Shown here: one piece after another, positions 21,303 through 31,242 of the stretch
Layout of the letters: each line of letters starts with the position of its first letter
How positions within the stretch are numbered: position 1 is the first letter of the stretch
Assembly (NCBI GenBank): GCA_963965975.1
Contig: OZ014415.1
Span: forward strand, 3,787,001-3,851,000
DNA length: 64,000 nt
From: Xestospongia bergquistia
Lineage: Eukaryota > Porifera > Demospongiae > Haplosclerida > Petrosiidae
Reading direction: 5' to 3'
The notes under the pieces: model-generated
What the model was told of the DNA's origin: nothing
What the model saw: the letters and a program-made list of their open reading frames with translations, nothing else
The model's database searches: none
Position numbers and translations under genes: made by a program

Positions 21303-22860
21303 AAAATATTATGTAAATGCAGGTATGCATTTATCAATCCTGTCATAATCAGTTAAAATTCTTTCAACCAGAACAACTTTCATGGTATAAATACAGAAAT
21401 CACACCAGGTATACAGATCGTAACAAACAAAAAGTTGGACTTGTACTTGATGGTAGTATGCATGATCTCTCTTCACTCAGAACTTTTCATTTTCATCAAT
21501 AAAGCAATAGAAGGTTGTATCTTGACAACATTGATTTGGAAGGATATCTCGCATTGAGTATGGACACTTAACTTCCAAGACGTCATTAGGAGGGTTGTAA
21601 GTTGGGTCTACAACTCCTCCATAAGGAGAGGCTCTAATCCATCCCTCTTGCGGGTGAATAAAGAAACAACAATCTTCAACAGTCAAGGTCAGATGATTAC
21701 TGGCATATATAAACTTTGTATACGCTGTACGAGCAGTTGAATCGTGGTCAATTCCCCAATGAACAGCAGCTGGAACAAAAATTAATGGCTTAGGATAAAG
21801 AATCCTCTGTAGTATAGATGGTGTCCATGTTTTTGGGCTTACCCTTGGCTTGACTTTGACCCAATTAATTTCTTAAAACGAACATACCAAAGAGGGTTGT
21901 CATTCTGTTTACTTGTTAGTTGTTCAATCATCTTTTGTTCAGATAATGTGACTTGCAGATGTTCAAGTTCCTCTTTTAACATGTGTTCAGAAATGATGAG
22001 AGACCCTCTTTCAATGTCACTTTCCAGGGAGCTTAAGCCTTCTATCTTGACATCACTGTTGTTGTTGTTGTTACTAGTATTTAGTTCCACAAAATGCTTT
22101 CTTCAATATGAATTGTTATGATCAATGCTCGTAATTGAGGAAATTAATACAGTGAGCTAAGCACATGGAGAGTGAATATTAGCCAAGTCAATTCGAAGTT
22201 CTTCAACTGCTTTTGTTGCTCTTTCTGATGTAAATCTAGTGGTCTAGGATTGAATTTGAGGGGAACTCAGGGTATCTAGAACCTTTACTGAGACAAGCAA
22301 TAGTTTTTTGATGTTCTCCAATGGTGGTTACAGGAACCTGATTGAGATTTTTCTTCTGGGGTTTATTCCATGCCTGTAGTTTCTCTGTACAGGTCAGGAA
22401 GTCTGGAAGGAGTCCTTGCTAACAAAAGTTGAGGAAAGTATAACAAAGAGCAGCCATTTGTTTACATGATGCAGTTGTGCCTTTTCCTCCGGGACAGCCA
22501 CACTCAGCTCCCAGTATATCAATGGAGACATACACAATTTGTAAACCCTGTCATTTCTCATTTCTGGAAGGCAATTGGCTCTTATAAATAACTTAGCTTC
22601 ATCAGATGATACTTCAACTTACTCCACATGCCCACATCAAAAGAGGTTTAGGGCAGATTGATTCAGTGACTTGAAGTCTGATGATGCAAGACCATCTGAA
22701 ACTGTCCTAGTCACAAAGTAGCTAACAATCTGTGCATTAGTAAATGGAGGGACCTCACTAGACCACTTATACACAGTATTGATATCTTGCCATGAATCAC
22801 TGGGTACAACCATCTGATCGTGCACCATAGTACGGTCTGGATCAATCACATTACTCGCCC
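21303..22860 (-). pseudogene. SWIM zinc finger / YqaJ nuclease-like gene relic
   Basis: Minus strand, from 22849: DPDRTMVHDQMVVPSDSW and FTNAQIVSYFVTRTVSDGL, then the region preceding the zinc finger, then CGCPGGK...SCKQMAALCY (about 22510-22435), a SWIM-type C-x-C...C-x-H/Q finger with Gln in place of His, followed by LLPDFLTCTEKLQAWNKPQ. After a gap come KMIEQLTSKQND...WYVRFKKLIGSKSS (21900s) and the YqaJ core WIRASPYGGVVDP, VLEVKCPYSMRDILP and CCQDTTFYCFIDENEKF. This continues past a TGA as KRDHAYYHQVQVQLFVCYD and CDFCIYT to about 21303. YqaJ is the phage/viral recombinase nuclease fold. Host-genome SWIM-YqaJ proteins often travel with transposons. Stops and frameshifts make it inactive. 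Confidence 0.8.
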
Positions 22861-23460
22861 AACCATTAGTTATATATGCTTGAACTCTTTAAGCGAAAAC
22901 AAAAAACAATAAACTCAACTGACAGGTCTCCCATAGTGGCAATTCATGCTACCTTGCCACTAAATCCACTTTTTTTGAGGCCCTCTACACAACAACTACC
23001 ATTTCAGCTCTGGAACTTTCAAATCACTTGGATTTCTTTCAAGAGATTTGAAAGAGAGGTTCCTGGTACATCAGCTTCAGTAAGTTTACTCATCTTTCCG
23101 TAGTCTTATCTCAATGTGAGTATGCGGCAATTGTACTCTAATTAAAGCGCTACGCTCCTAGACCGTAACATTCGTTTTACTAATTATTCGTTCGCAAATG
23201 TCCCATTCCGCCAAATTTTGTCGTCGCCAATACATCCCGGTTTATGGGTATATTGTGTACAACTACTGTTTTATTTTATAACTGTCTATTATATGATATA
23301 TCTGATTAATAACTTAATGCTCCTTTATGTAGAAACAGAGAAATGAAACAAGACAATTGAACATTTAACATTACTTGTGAAAACAAATTAATACAACATC
23401 AATCACAAGTCCAATATTGCCAGTATTTTATATAACATATTAATGATCATTTTATATAAA
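22861..23460. other. No recognised gene
   Basis: The plus frame 22876-23103 has no recognisable domain and looks like chance. The segment 23110-23260 is less AT-rich and contains CG dinucleotides (AAGCGCTACGCTCC, TCGTCGCC), possibly a promoter-proximal stretch for the exons that begin at 23486. That is only a guess. Confidence 0.4.
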
Positions 23461-23485
23461 GCTATTGAGAAGAATATACTGTCAG

Positions 23486-24135
23486 TGTCTGCTGAGACAG
23501 GAGGAGCTAGAGACACTAGAAGAAATAATAAGGTCATTGACTTTACAGCTAAGGGAGAGAGACCAACAGATTAAAACAGAGCTTGAAAGGTAACTGATAT
23601 TAGTCACTTTTCATTATATGACATTGTTACTAGATTTAGCATTCATACCAAAGGTTTGTAAACCGGTAAATGACCAAGGAGTTGAGGAAACAAACAAAAT
23701 CCATCCAAGAAGAGTCCACACATGAATCTACAGGTAATAATATAATATTGTTAATAATATATATGTCTTAATTGTGACTACTAGAGTCTCCACTAATATT
23801 AGAGGTGAAAGATCAGTTAAAAGGTTCAGCTGATAATAAAGATGAAGCCACTCCTCCAAGTAAGTTTATATGATAATATTCTATCTCTTACAGTCAATAA
23901 TGTTAACAATTATTAAATTTATAACCAGAAATTATTATATTCATAACTCTCAAGCCACAATAATTAAATTCATAATATACAAAAAATGGATTTCCATATT
24001 TACTATACACTCCCTTAGAGTCAGTATAATATGATAGAGTTATGATTATGATAAGTCTCCAGTATTGCATGATATATTAAAGGATTATGATGATAATAAA
24101 GAGACAAAGGATGAAAAGTCAGACAAAAGAGGTAA
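23486..24135 (+). CDS. Coiled-coil and linker exons of a host gene
   Basis: Exon 23486-23589 lies between a CTGTCAG acceptor and a GTAACT donor and encodes a heptad-like coiled coil (LLRQEELETLEEIIRSL, then LQLRERDQQIKTELER). Smaller exon-like blocks follow: about 23641-23731 (ending ACAG/GTAATA), 23785-23860 (SPLILEVKDQLKG...NKDEATPP, donor GTAAGT) and about 24060-24131 (VLHDILKDYDDNKETKDEKS, donor GTAAGA). Introns are short. I infer they precede the LRR part of the gene at 24976 and 34060-35975. No start codon was identified. Confidence 0.5.
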
Positions 24136-24425
24136 GACAAGAGAACATTCCTAAGTACAACATTAGTAGGTAGAGAGATACGTAACTTCCTCATGTAACA
24201 AACATATCAACTCAATTCTGGACTCAATGAACTAGATTATAATGATGTTTACAACACATACTATAAAGACATTGATATTACAGTAACATTGGACAACACA
24301 GGACAAGACAACTAAGATTGTTAATTTCAGTCTCTATTCTTTATCTATTGACAACTATTATTGTCACAACAAACTATAAAAATGTGTTTTGTCAGAAAAA
24401 AAATTGATAGACTACCAGACAATTC

Positions 24426-24722
24426 CTCTCAAAGGAAAAAGCATAGATGGCTGAGGGTGGGGGCGAAGGGCTGATGCCCCCCAACTTTTATTAAGGGGGC
24501 AGAGCCCCCCAACTTTTACATAGAGTAACCCATTTTACATGCAAAGCATTCATTACTTTGTAATACAAAGTTTTTTGAAAGAAATGATGAACAAAGAAAA
24601 TATTTGGTCTATTTTAATTCTCGTTTTTAAAATGTTTACTTTTGCAAGTGACACTGTGTACAATTATGTTCAGCCCCCCCCCCCCCCCCCTCCCAACGTT
24701 TTTGAGCTTCCTCCGCCTATGA
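24426..24722. mobile_element. Candidate small non-autonomous element (MITE)
   Basis: About 297 bp beginning CATAGATGGCTGAGG and ending CCTCCGCCTATG, so the ends form an imperfect inverted repeat. The inside has GC-rich poly-C/G tracts (a run of about 20 C at 24675-24694) and two copies of CCCCCCAACTTTTA, unlike the AT-rich surroundings. The short open frame across it is not convincing. No certain target duplication was seen. Confidence 0.4.
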
Positions 24723-24975
24723 AAGGGTTGATGTATGTATACCAGAAATCCATTATATATTATTGTTCTGTCAGTATGATACAATTGTTCCTCTGTAACC
24801 AATACAAGACCAACAGTAAACCACGCCTCCTGCAGTTCGTTGCCATAGTAACCAAAGTCAGTAAACAGTAATGGCTTACTTTTTTGTTCAGTGTGTTGTC
24901 TGTGTATTGTAGTGTGTTATAGTATATATTATTATGTGTGTACTATACCATAAACTAACTCTGTTTTACAACAGG

Positions 24976-25160
24976 AAACACTGGAAGTGTTCAGTCGTAT
25001 GATGATGAAAATATTGTATGGCTCACTACACCAAGTGTAGTAGAAAGTGAAGATGTTATACGTAAATTAATAAGACAACAAACAGGAAAAAAATGGAGTA
25101 TTAATTTCAAGTCATCACCTCCTGAAAGTACTGCAGTTATTATAAACAATCTTAAAAGTG
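24976..25160 (+). CDS. Exon leading into a leucine-rich-repeat region
   Basis: After a TTTACAACAG acceptor the frame is open and reads GNTGSVQSYDDENIVWLTTP, VVESEDVIRKLIRQQTGKKW and SINFKSSPPESTAVIINNLK. The last part (small residues then IINNL) looks like the run-up to leucine-rich repeats. It then runs into the ~150-bp satellite, so the exon is cut there. LRR sequence resumes at 34060. Confidence 0.5.
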
Positions 25161-25290
25161 TACAATGTGGAGTCTTTGTTTATTTTTTAGTACATTTTTT
25201 AGTACATTTCTTCTTTTTGCTAGCTTTTAAAACTCAGAATGTAAACAACAATATGATATTCAAGTGTGTCAAGTTAGTGGAAATACTATC
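25160..25290 (+). repeat. Left fragment of the ~150-bp satellite
   Basis: Contains the satellite hallmarks TTTTTAGTACATTT, AATATGATATTCAAGTGTGT and AAGTTAG, ending ACTATC where the BEL element enters. The array resumes on the other side at 31397. Confidence 0.8.
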
Positions 25291-25444
25291 TGTTGACACT
25301 TATCAGGCTTCAATTTTGTTTTAATTTTTCTGGTATATGTATAATTGGATTATGGAAAAAAAAAAAAGAGAAAACGTGGTTGCCTTAAGTTACCTGGAGT
25401 GGCTCTTACTCTAATAATATCTCATCTGCCCTAGCTCATATTCA
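25291..25444 (+). repeat. BEL-A copy 2 5' LTR
   Basis: 154 bp, TGTTGACACTTATCAGG...CTCATATTCA, with an internal A-tract and the segment GTGGTTGCCTTAAGTTACC. By eye it is identical to the 3' LTR. Confidence 0.95.
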
Positions 25445-25447
25445 TTT

Positions 25448-25463
25448 TGGTCCACCGAACCGG
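25448..25463 (+). promoter_or_regulatory. Probable tRNA primer-binding site
   Basis: TGGTCCACCGAACCGG lies 3 nt after the LTR. TGG is the complement of the tRNA CCA end, and the same site is present in copy 1 (minus, 4210-4225). The tRNA species was not identified. Confidence 0.6.
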
Positions 25464-25591
25464 ATAACTCTTTAGTATCCGGTAGAAAACAGGTTAGTTG
25501 GCAGATTTAAGAGTGTACGGTTCTTGTCGCTCTTTTCATATAGTCCTCACCACATTTCTCATTAACGCCCACGACTGTCATCTATTGGCCC

Positions 25592-28500
25592 ATGGACGAA
25601 GCTAGAGCCCTCTCCAATCTACACAAGAAGCGAGGAGTTCCTAGGAGCTCCGTCACTCGTCTAGGCAACCGATTGAAAGAACTCGAATCCGATCCTGAGG
25701 CGGCTGGCGTCTCTGATCGTGCAAAGCAGCTATTAGTGAAGCTTGATGAAGCTGATTCAGATTTCAAGTCGTTACACTATCAGGTACTGGATCTCATTGA
25801 TGAGAGTGATGATGAAGCTCTTAAGAAGGAACAAGATATATTAGATCAACATGAAGATACTGTTGCTGCACTTATATTACGTATTCAAAAAATAATGACG
25901 CACACACCCACAGCACATGCACTCACACCACCTATTGAATTATCTACACCTGATCCTCACAAGATGACAGCCCGTCGATTATCAAGACTGGAGCTTGGTC
26001 TTAGGAATACAGAGAGTGGCCTCAGTGGCCTATCTGAAGATCATGATGACTCCTCCCTATTAGAGCAATTCATGGAACAACTTGCTGATCATAAGCGTGA
26101 GTTGTCCACCATACACGAAGACCTCATATCACTAGATCTTGAGAATGATCATGAGCTGGTCACTCAGCATGTTCATCTTGAGAGATTGCAGTTTGAATGC
26201 TCCCATAAAGTAAAGAAATTAATGAGCACCATATCTAAAACCAATGCACCTGTTGCAGATGGTAAGGGAGTCAGGCTGCCTAAGCTTGATGTGCCCACCT
26301 TTGATGGTGACGTACTACACTGGTCCCAGTTTTGGGAACAGTTCAAGATATCGGTACATGACCGGCCTCATCTCTCAGACTCCGAAAAACTCGTCTATTT
26401 GCAGCAAGCAGTTAAGAATGGCTCTGCTAAACCTGTCATCGAGGGACTCTCACGCTCAGGTGAGAATTACGATGAAGCCATTGACTGTCTCAAGTCGCGT
26501 TTCAATCGTCCTCGTCTTTTACATCGTGCTCATGTGCGTAAGATTGTCGAAGCTCCCTCCCTGAAGGACGGCAGTGGCAAGGAATTGAGGCGACTACATG
26601 ATACAGTACAGCAACACCTAAGAGCATTAAAGGCCATGGGTTCTGAACCCGATGAGTCATTCATCACATCAGTCATCGAGCTCAAGCTTGATGTTGACAC
26701 CATGTTTGAGTGGCAACGGCACAGTCAGGCTAAAACGGAGGTACCATCATACTCAGAGATTCTTGAGTTCCTTGACCTCAGAGCTCAAGCATCCGAGACA
26801 TCATTGTCTTCTTCTAGCAAGAAGCCACCAACCAAGAAACCATTCACTCCTGTCACCACTTTCACTGCTAACTCCGAGTCTATGGTCAATTGCATTCTCT
26901 GCAACCCTGAACGGCATCCTCTATACATCTGTCCTAAATTCAAAGTCATGTCTCATAGTGATAAGATGGCAACTCTACGGAAATCCAATTTCTGTACTAA
27001 CTGCCTCAATGGTCGACACGCTGTGAAGGATTGTAAGTCCTCACATAGATGTAAGAGATGTCAACGCCCACATCATACTCTCCTGCACATTGGTTCAAAT
27101 TACTCGAGTACTTCAGCTCCTGCTCCTCCCACCTCGCTTCAGGTGTCGGCTAACTCAGCCATTAAAATACGATCAAGTTCACTTCTAATGACATGTCGTG
27201 TTTTAATCAAAGCCAGGGATGAGTCATTCGTCGAAGGAAGGGCTTTACTAGACAACGCGTCTTCAGCGTCCTTTATCTCTGAGCGCCTAGCTCAAAATCT
27301 TCAGCTCCCTCGCTCTCCTCAGACTATTCACATTTTTGGTATTGCAGGGTCATCCCCCAGATCACCAATTCAGTCCGTTGCCAGTCTTCAAATCACACCT
27401 CTTTATGGTGATAGCAGTAAACAGATTGATCTCACTGCTATAGTTCTGCCTAAGGTCACATGTGATCTCCCTGTTTCTCCTGTCCCCTTTGATTCTTCCT
27501 GGAATCATATCTCAGATTTGCCTCTTGCAGATCCAGCATTTGGATTACCTGGTCGTATTGATCTCCTCCTTGGGGTCGATGTTTTTGTCAGTGTATTACG
27601 TCAGGGCCGGCGGATAGGACCTCCTGGAGCACCTGTTGCTCTGGAAACTGAATTTGGTTGGGTTCTCAGTGGCAACACTGAACCAATCACGGAGGCAGAA
27701 CAAGTGAACCTCTATGTGACTACATTTCACTCTTTCACGTCATCATGTGATGACATTCTGAAGAGGTTTTGGGAAATTGAGGAATCACCCTCAGCTAAAC
27801 CCGCTCTCACACTTGAGGAGCGTACTGTGGTGAAACATTTTGATACTCATCATTGTCGTGCTGACGATGGATCTTTTGTGGTTCCCCTTCCTAAAAGGTC
27901 TGGCTGTAAATCACTCGGAGAATCAAGGTCTCAAGCCATCAGACGTTTCCTCTCCTTAGAGCGTTCTCTAACTCAAAGAAATAAATTTTATGAATTCCAA
28001 ACTGTCATGCAGGATTATTTGGAACTGGGACATGCAGAACCTGTGCCCAGTAAAGACATGGACAAACCCCCTGCAGAAGTATTCTATCTCCCAATGCATG
28101 CTGTCTACAAAGAATCCAGTACCACCACTAAGGTGAGAGCTGTATTTGATGCCTCAGCCAAGTCCTCTACAGGAGTGTCCCTAAATGATACTCTTCTCGT
28201 TGGACCCACTATACATCCTCCATTGATTGATGTTCTACTCAGGTTTAGGTCTCATCGTATTGCCCTCACTGCTGATGTCAGTAAGATGTACCGAGCTATC
28301 AAACTCATTGAGGAAGATCGAAATCTACATCGTTTTGTCTGGAGGTCATCACCCAATGACAAGATCCGGGATTATCGCATGACAAGAGTCACGTTTGGAG
28401 TTGCTGCCTCATCCTTCGCTGCCAACATGGCAGTCAAGCAAAATGCACTGGATTTCTCCCATGAGTACCCAATGGCAGCCAAGGCAGTTGAGACCTCATT

Positions 28501-28810
28501 TTATGTAGATGATTGTTTGACAGGTGCTGATGACGTGGAGACAGCCATCATTCTCCAAAGGGAGTTATGTGACTTGTTTATTCGTGGAGGATTTCTCCTG
28601 AGAAAATGGAATTCAAGTGATGGCCAGGTACTACAACACATACCACCTAATTTGCTAGAGAGTACTAATGTGCATGCTATATCTGATATTAATGCCTACA
28701 CTAAGACACTAGGTTTGGAATGGAACACTGTTACTGACACTTTTCGACTCACTGTCCCTGACTCTCCTCATGTGTGCAAATCACGAAGAGAGTTCTTGTC
28801 TCGAACGTAG
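25592..28810 (+). CDS. BEL/Pao polyprotein, gag to reverse transcriptase part
   Basis: 1072 residues from ATG 25592. In order: coiled-coil N terminus; DUF1759-type Gag (about 228-350, LPKLDVPTFDGDVLHWSQFW); Cys/His knuckles (about 433-500, CILCN...CTNCLNGRH...CKRCQRPHH); retropepsin-like DUF1758 protease (about 550, LLDNASSASFISERL); reverse transcriptase with D895 in LTADVSKM and YVDD at 971-974. The protease acid motif is D-N-A-S instead of the usual D-S-G-S; copy 1 has the same, so it is a family trait. The frame ends at a TAG at 28808-28810 only because of a one-base deletion relative to copy 1 (TTCTTGTC versus TTCTTTGTC near 28795). Pol continues in the next frame. Confidence 0.95.
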   Translation: MDEARALSNLHKKRGVPRSSVTRLGNRLKELESDPEAAGVSDRAKQLLVKLDEADSDFKSLHYQVLDLIDESDDEALKKEQDILDQHEDTVAALILRIQKIMTHTPTAHALTPPIELSTPDPHKMTARRLSRLELGLRNTESGLSGLSEDHDDSSLLEQFMEQLADHKRELSTIHEDLISLDLENDHELVTQHVHLERLQFECSHKVKKLMSTISKTNAPVADGKGVRLPKLDVPTFDGDVLHWSQFWEQFKISVHDRPHLSDSEKLVYLQQAVKNGSAKPVIEGLSRSGENYDEAIDCLKSRFNRPRLLHRAHVRKIVEAPSLKDGSGKELRRLHDTVQQHLRALKAMGSEPDESFITSVIELKLDVDTMFEWQRHSQAKTEVPSYSEILEFLDLRAQASETSLSSSSKKPPTKKPFTPVTTFTANSESMVNCILCNPERHPLYICPKFKVMSHSDKMATLRKSNFCTNCLNGRHAVKDCKSSHRCKRCQRPHHTLLHIGSNYSSTSAPAPPTSLQVSANSAIKIRSSSLLMTCRVLIKARDESFVEGRALLDNASSASFISERLAQNLQLPRSPQTIHIFGIAGSSPRSPIQSVASLQITPLYGDSSKQIDLTAIVLPKVTCDLPVSPVPFDSSWNHISDLPLADPAFGLPGRIDLLLGVDVFVSVLRQGRRIGPPGAPVALETEFGWVLSGNTEPITEAEQVNLYVTTFHSFTSSCDDILKRFWEIEESPSAKPALTLEERTVVKHFDTHHCRADDGSFVVPLPKRSGCKSLGESRSQAIRRFLSLERSLTQRNKFYEFQTVMQDYLELGHAEPVPSKDMDKPPAEVFYLPMHAVYKESSTTTKVRAVFDASAKSSTGVSLNDTLLVGPTIHPPLIDVLLRFRSHRIALTADVSKMYRAIKLIEEDRNLHRFVWRSSPNDKIRDYRMTRVTFGVAASSFAANMAVKQNALDFSHEYPMAAKAVETSFYVDDCLTGADDVETAIILQRELCDLFIRGGFLLRKWNSSDGQVLQHIPPNLLESTNVHAISDINAYTKTLGLEWNTVTDTFRLTVPDSPHVCKSRREFLSRT

Positions 28811-31080
28811 CTAGAATATTTGATGTACTTGGCTGGTTCTCTCCTACTATAATTAGCATGAAGATTCTACTGCAACGAGTATGGGAATTGCGTATTGACT
28901 GGGATGATCTCGTACCTGAAGAAATTCAAAGTGCCTGGACCCGGTGGAGATTAGAACTCTCTTCTCTCTATGACAGATCTATCTCTCGCTGTTACTTCCC
29001 TAAGAATGTACAGATCATATCCGTCCAATTACATGGTTTTAGTGACGCTTCTGAGAACGCCTACTCTGGCGTGGTCTATTTGAGAGCAATTGATTCACTC
29101 AATCATGTACACGTGTCTCTGGTAATGTCTAAGACAAAAGTATCACCAATCAAGAGACTCTCAATCCCTCGTCTTGAGCTCTGTGGTGCTCAAATCCTTG
29201 CTCGTCTCCTCATTCATGTAAAGGATGTATTACAATTACCTATGTCCCACGTCTTTGCATGGACTGACAGTATAATCGTGCTCAATTGGCTCTCTGGAAA
29301 CCCTAGAAGGTTCAAAACCTATGTAGGGAATCGTGTCTCCTCCATTGTAGATCAAATTCCTCCTGATCGATGGAATCATGTTGTTGGAATTGAGAATCCA
29401 GCTGATTGTGCCTCTCGAGGGATTTTCCCTTTGGAACTATTGGAGCATAAGCTCTGGTGGGAGGGGCCTCCTTGGCTCATCATGGACTCTGATAATTGGC
29501 CTCACCAGGACATTACTGTTGAAACAATAGAGGAAGAGGAGAAGGAGATATGTCTTGTGATCCCAGTACAAGTACAGGCTCCAGTCATTCCTCTAAATCA
29601 CTACTCTTCATTCACTCATCTCCAGCGTATCACTGCTTGGATTCTACGTTTTGTGAATAACTGTCGTCGATCCAATATTATTTCACCTACTCTCACTGTT
29701 GAAGAATTGATAACTGCCGAGAAGTATTGGATACATGTGATACAGGAGGATCATTTCTCCTCTGACATTGCTAAATTGAAAGTGAACTGCAGTCTCAGCA
29801 ATAATTGCTCCCTACTCTCTCTTCGCCCTTTCATTGACTCTGATGGTTTACTACGTGTAGGAGGTCGAGAGAGTAACTCTGGTCTATCCTATCAAAGGAT
29901 GCATCCATTTATCATTCATGGTAAACACCTCATTACCAAGCTCATTATACGCTCAGAACATGTCCGCATGTTACATGCTGGATCAACACTCTTGTCCTCT
30001 AGTCTTTCAAGTCGTTTTCATATTATCTACATGAGGAAAACTGTACGCTCTATTGTTCGTCAATGCATTACTTGTCGTCGTTACACATGTAAACCCCAGT
30101 ATCAATTATTGGGTCAATTACCTTTGGAACGTGTGACACCTGGTTCTGTCTTCCAGAAAGTAGGAGTGGATTATGCTGGACCCATCAAGATTAAGTATGG
30201 TATGATTCGTAAGCCCACAATTGTTAAAGCATACGTTTGTGTGTTTGTCTCTCTCTCAGTCAAAGCTGTCCACTTAGAAGCTGTGTCAGATCTCACGAGT
30301 GAAGCATTCATTGCTACTCTAAGGCGTTTCATTGCCCGTCGAGGTTATCCCACTCTTCTTTGGAGTGATAATGGTACGAATTTTGTCGGAGCTAATTGTG
30401 AGATCAAGGAGTTCCATGAGTTTCTCAAGCAGCAGCGAAGCAAAGGAATCATATCTGATTTCTGCTCTTCTCACAACATTGAATGGCGTTTCATTCCTGA
30501 ACATGGTCCTAACTTTGGTGGATTGTGGGAAGCTGCCGTCAAAAGTACCAAGATGCATCTCAGACGTATGATAGGAGATGTCAAACTGTCATTTGAGGAG
30601 TTTACTACGGTTTTAACACAAGTGGAGGCATGTCTCAACAGTCGACCTTTGGTCTATACTGACTCGCCTGATGAGGATAGTATTGAGATACTCACACCTG
30701 GTCATTTTTTGATCGGACAATCAATGTGCTCTCTCCCTGATCCAGCCTTTTCATATCGTTCAGTCTCGTTGCTCAAGCGCTGGGATTTATGTCAGAATTT
30801 AGTCCGTCATTTCTGGAAACGATGGTCAGAGGAGTACCTAACATCATTGAACAGATACAATCAGTGGCGTCGCCAATCAAAGAATCTGGAAGTTGGTGAC
30901 ATAGTGTTGTTAAAGGAAGATAATATTGTTCCTACTCAATGGCCAATTGCCAGGATCACTGAAGTACACCCTGGTAAGGATGGATTAGTTCGTGTTGCTA
31001 CGGTCAAGACTGTCAAGGGTATATACAAACGTCCCGTGAGTAAAATTGCTCTATTGCTCTCATCCGATTCTGATCTCTAG
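28774..31080 (+). CDS. BEL/Pao polyprotein, RNase H and integrase part
   Basis: 768 residues, offset by one frame from the preceding part and overlapping it by 37 nt. True pol sequence starts at about VSNVARIFDVLGWFSP; the Met at 28774 is not a natural start. It contains RNase H (LHGFSDASENAYSGVVYLR, RLELCGAQ, WTDSIIVLNWL, NPADCASRG), the integrase HHCC finger (near 29935-30080, H-x-H...CITC) and the integrase core: D in VGVDYAGPI (about 30168), D in LWSDNGTNF (about 30366) and E in GGLWEAAVK (about 30529). A DUF5641-like C terminus (VGDIVLLKEDN) follows, ending in TAG at 31080. All catalytic residues are present. Programmed frameshifting is an alternative to mutation, but copy 1 and related elements are open here. 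Confidence 0.95.
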   Translation: MQITKRVLVSNVARIFDVLGWFSPTIISMKILLQRVWELRIDWDDLVPEEIQSAWTRWRLELSSLYDRSISRCYFPKNVQIISVQLHGFSDASENAYSGVVYLRAIDSLNHVHVSLVMSKTKVSPIKRLSIPRLELCGAQILARLLIHVKDVLQLPMSHVFAWTDSIIVLNWLSGNPRRFKTYVGNRVSSIVDQIPPDRWNHVVGIENPADCASRGIFPLELLEHKLWWEGPPWLIMDSDNWPHQDITVETIEEEEKEICLVIPVQVQAPVIPLNHYSSFTHLQRITAWILRFVNNCRRSNIISPTLTVEELITAEKYWIHVIQEDHFSSDIAKLKVNCSLSNNCSLLSLRPFIDSDGLLRVGGRESNSGLSYQRMHPFIIHGKHLITKLIIRSEHVRMLHAGSTLLSSSLSSRFHIIYMRKTVRSIVRQCITCRRYTCKPQYQLLGQLPLERVTPGSVFQKVGVDYAGPIKIKYGMIRKPTIVKAYVCVFVSLSVKAVHLEAVSDLTSEAFIATLRRFIARRGYPTLLWSDNGTNFVGANCEIKEFHEFLKQQRSKGIISDFCSSHNIEWRFIPEHGPNFGGLWEAAVKSTKMHLRRMIGDVKLSFEEFTTVLTQVEACLNSRPLVYTDSPDEDSIEILTPGHFLIGQSMCSLPDPAFSYRSVSLLKRWDLCQNLVRHFWKRWSEEYLTSLNRYNQWRRQSKNLEVGDIVLLKEDNIVPTQWPIARITEVHPGKDGLVRVATVKTVKGIYKRPVSKIALLLSSDSDL

Positions 31081-31215
31081 TATCACTTGTTGCAGGTCGT
31101 TTGTTTTCTCATTTGTCATTTAGTCCCTATTATTATTAATTATTACTATTAACATCATTATTATTGTTCATTGTTTATTTTATTTTATTTTATTTTCTAT
31201 TGTTTCTCTCTCTTT

Positions 31216-31230
31216 AAGACCGTTGGTCTT
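31216..31230 (+). promoter_or_regulatory. Stem-loop before BEL-A 3' LTR
   Basis: AAGACC-GTT-GGTCTT, a perfect 6-bp stem, is followed by AGGCTGGCGGTA directly before the LTR at 31243. The purine-rich GGCGG is the likely second-strand primer region. It is shared in position and stem sequence with the diverged BEL-B (15067). Confidence 0.6.
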
Positions 31231-31242
31231 AGGCTGGCGGTA

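Noticed and set aside
21317-21502. Plus-strand 61-residue frame
   Set aside because: The minus strand here continues the YqaJ-like domain (KRDHAYYHQVQVQLFVCYD), so the plus frame is a shadow.
24660-24700. Pro-rich protein (PPPPPPPP) in a plus frame
   Set aside because: The prolines come from a run of about 20 C inside a small GC-rich repeat element.
28774-28810. Programmed -1 frameshift in BEL-A pol
   Set aside because: Copy 1 has one more T at the same place and is open across it, and no slippery heptamer is obvious; a simple one-base deletion is more likely.
30319-30571. Short frames on both strands inside integrase
   Set aside because: Shadows of the BEL-A integrase frame.
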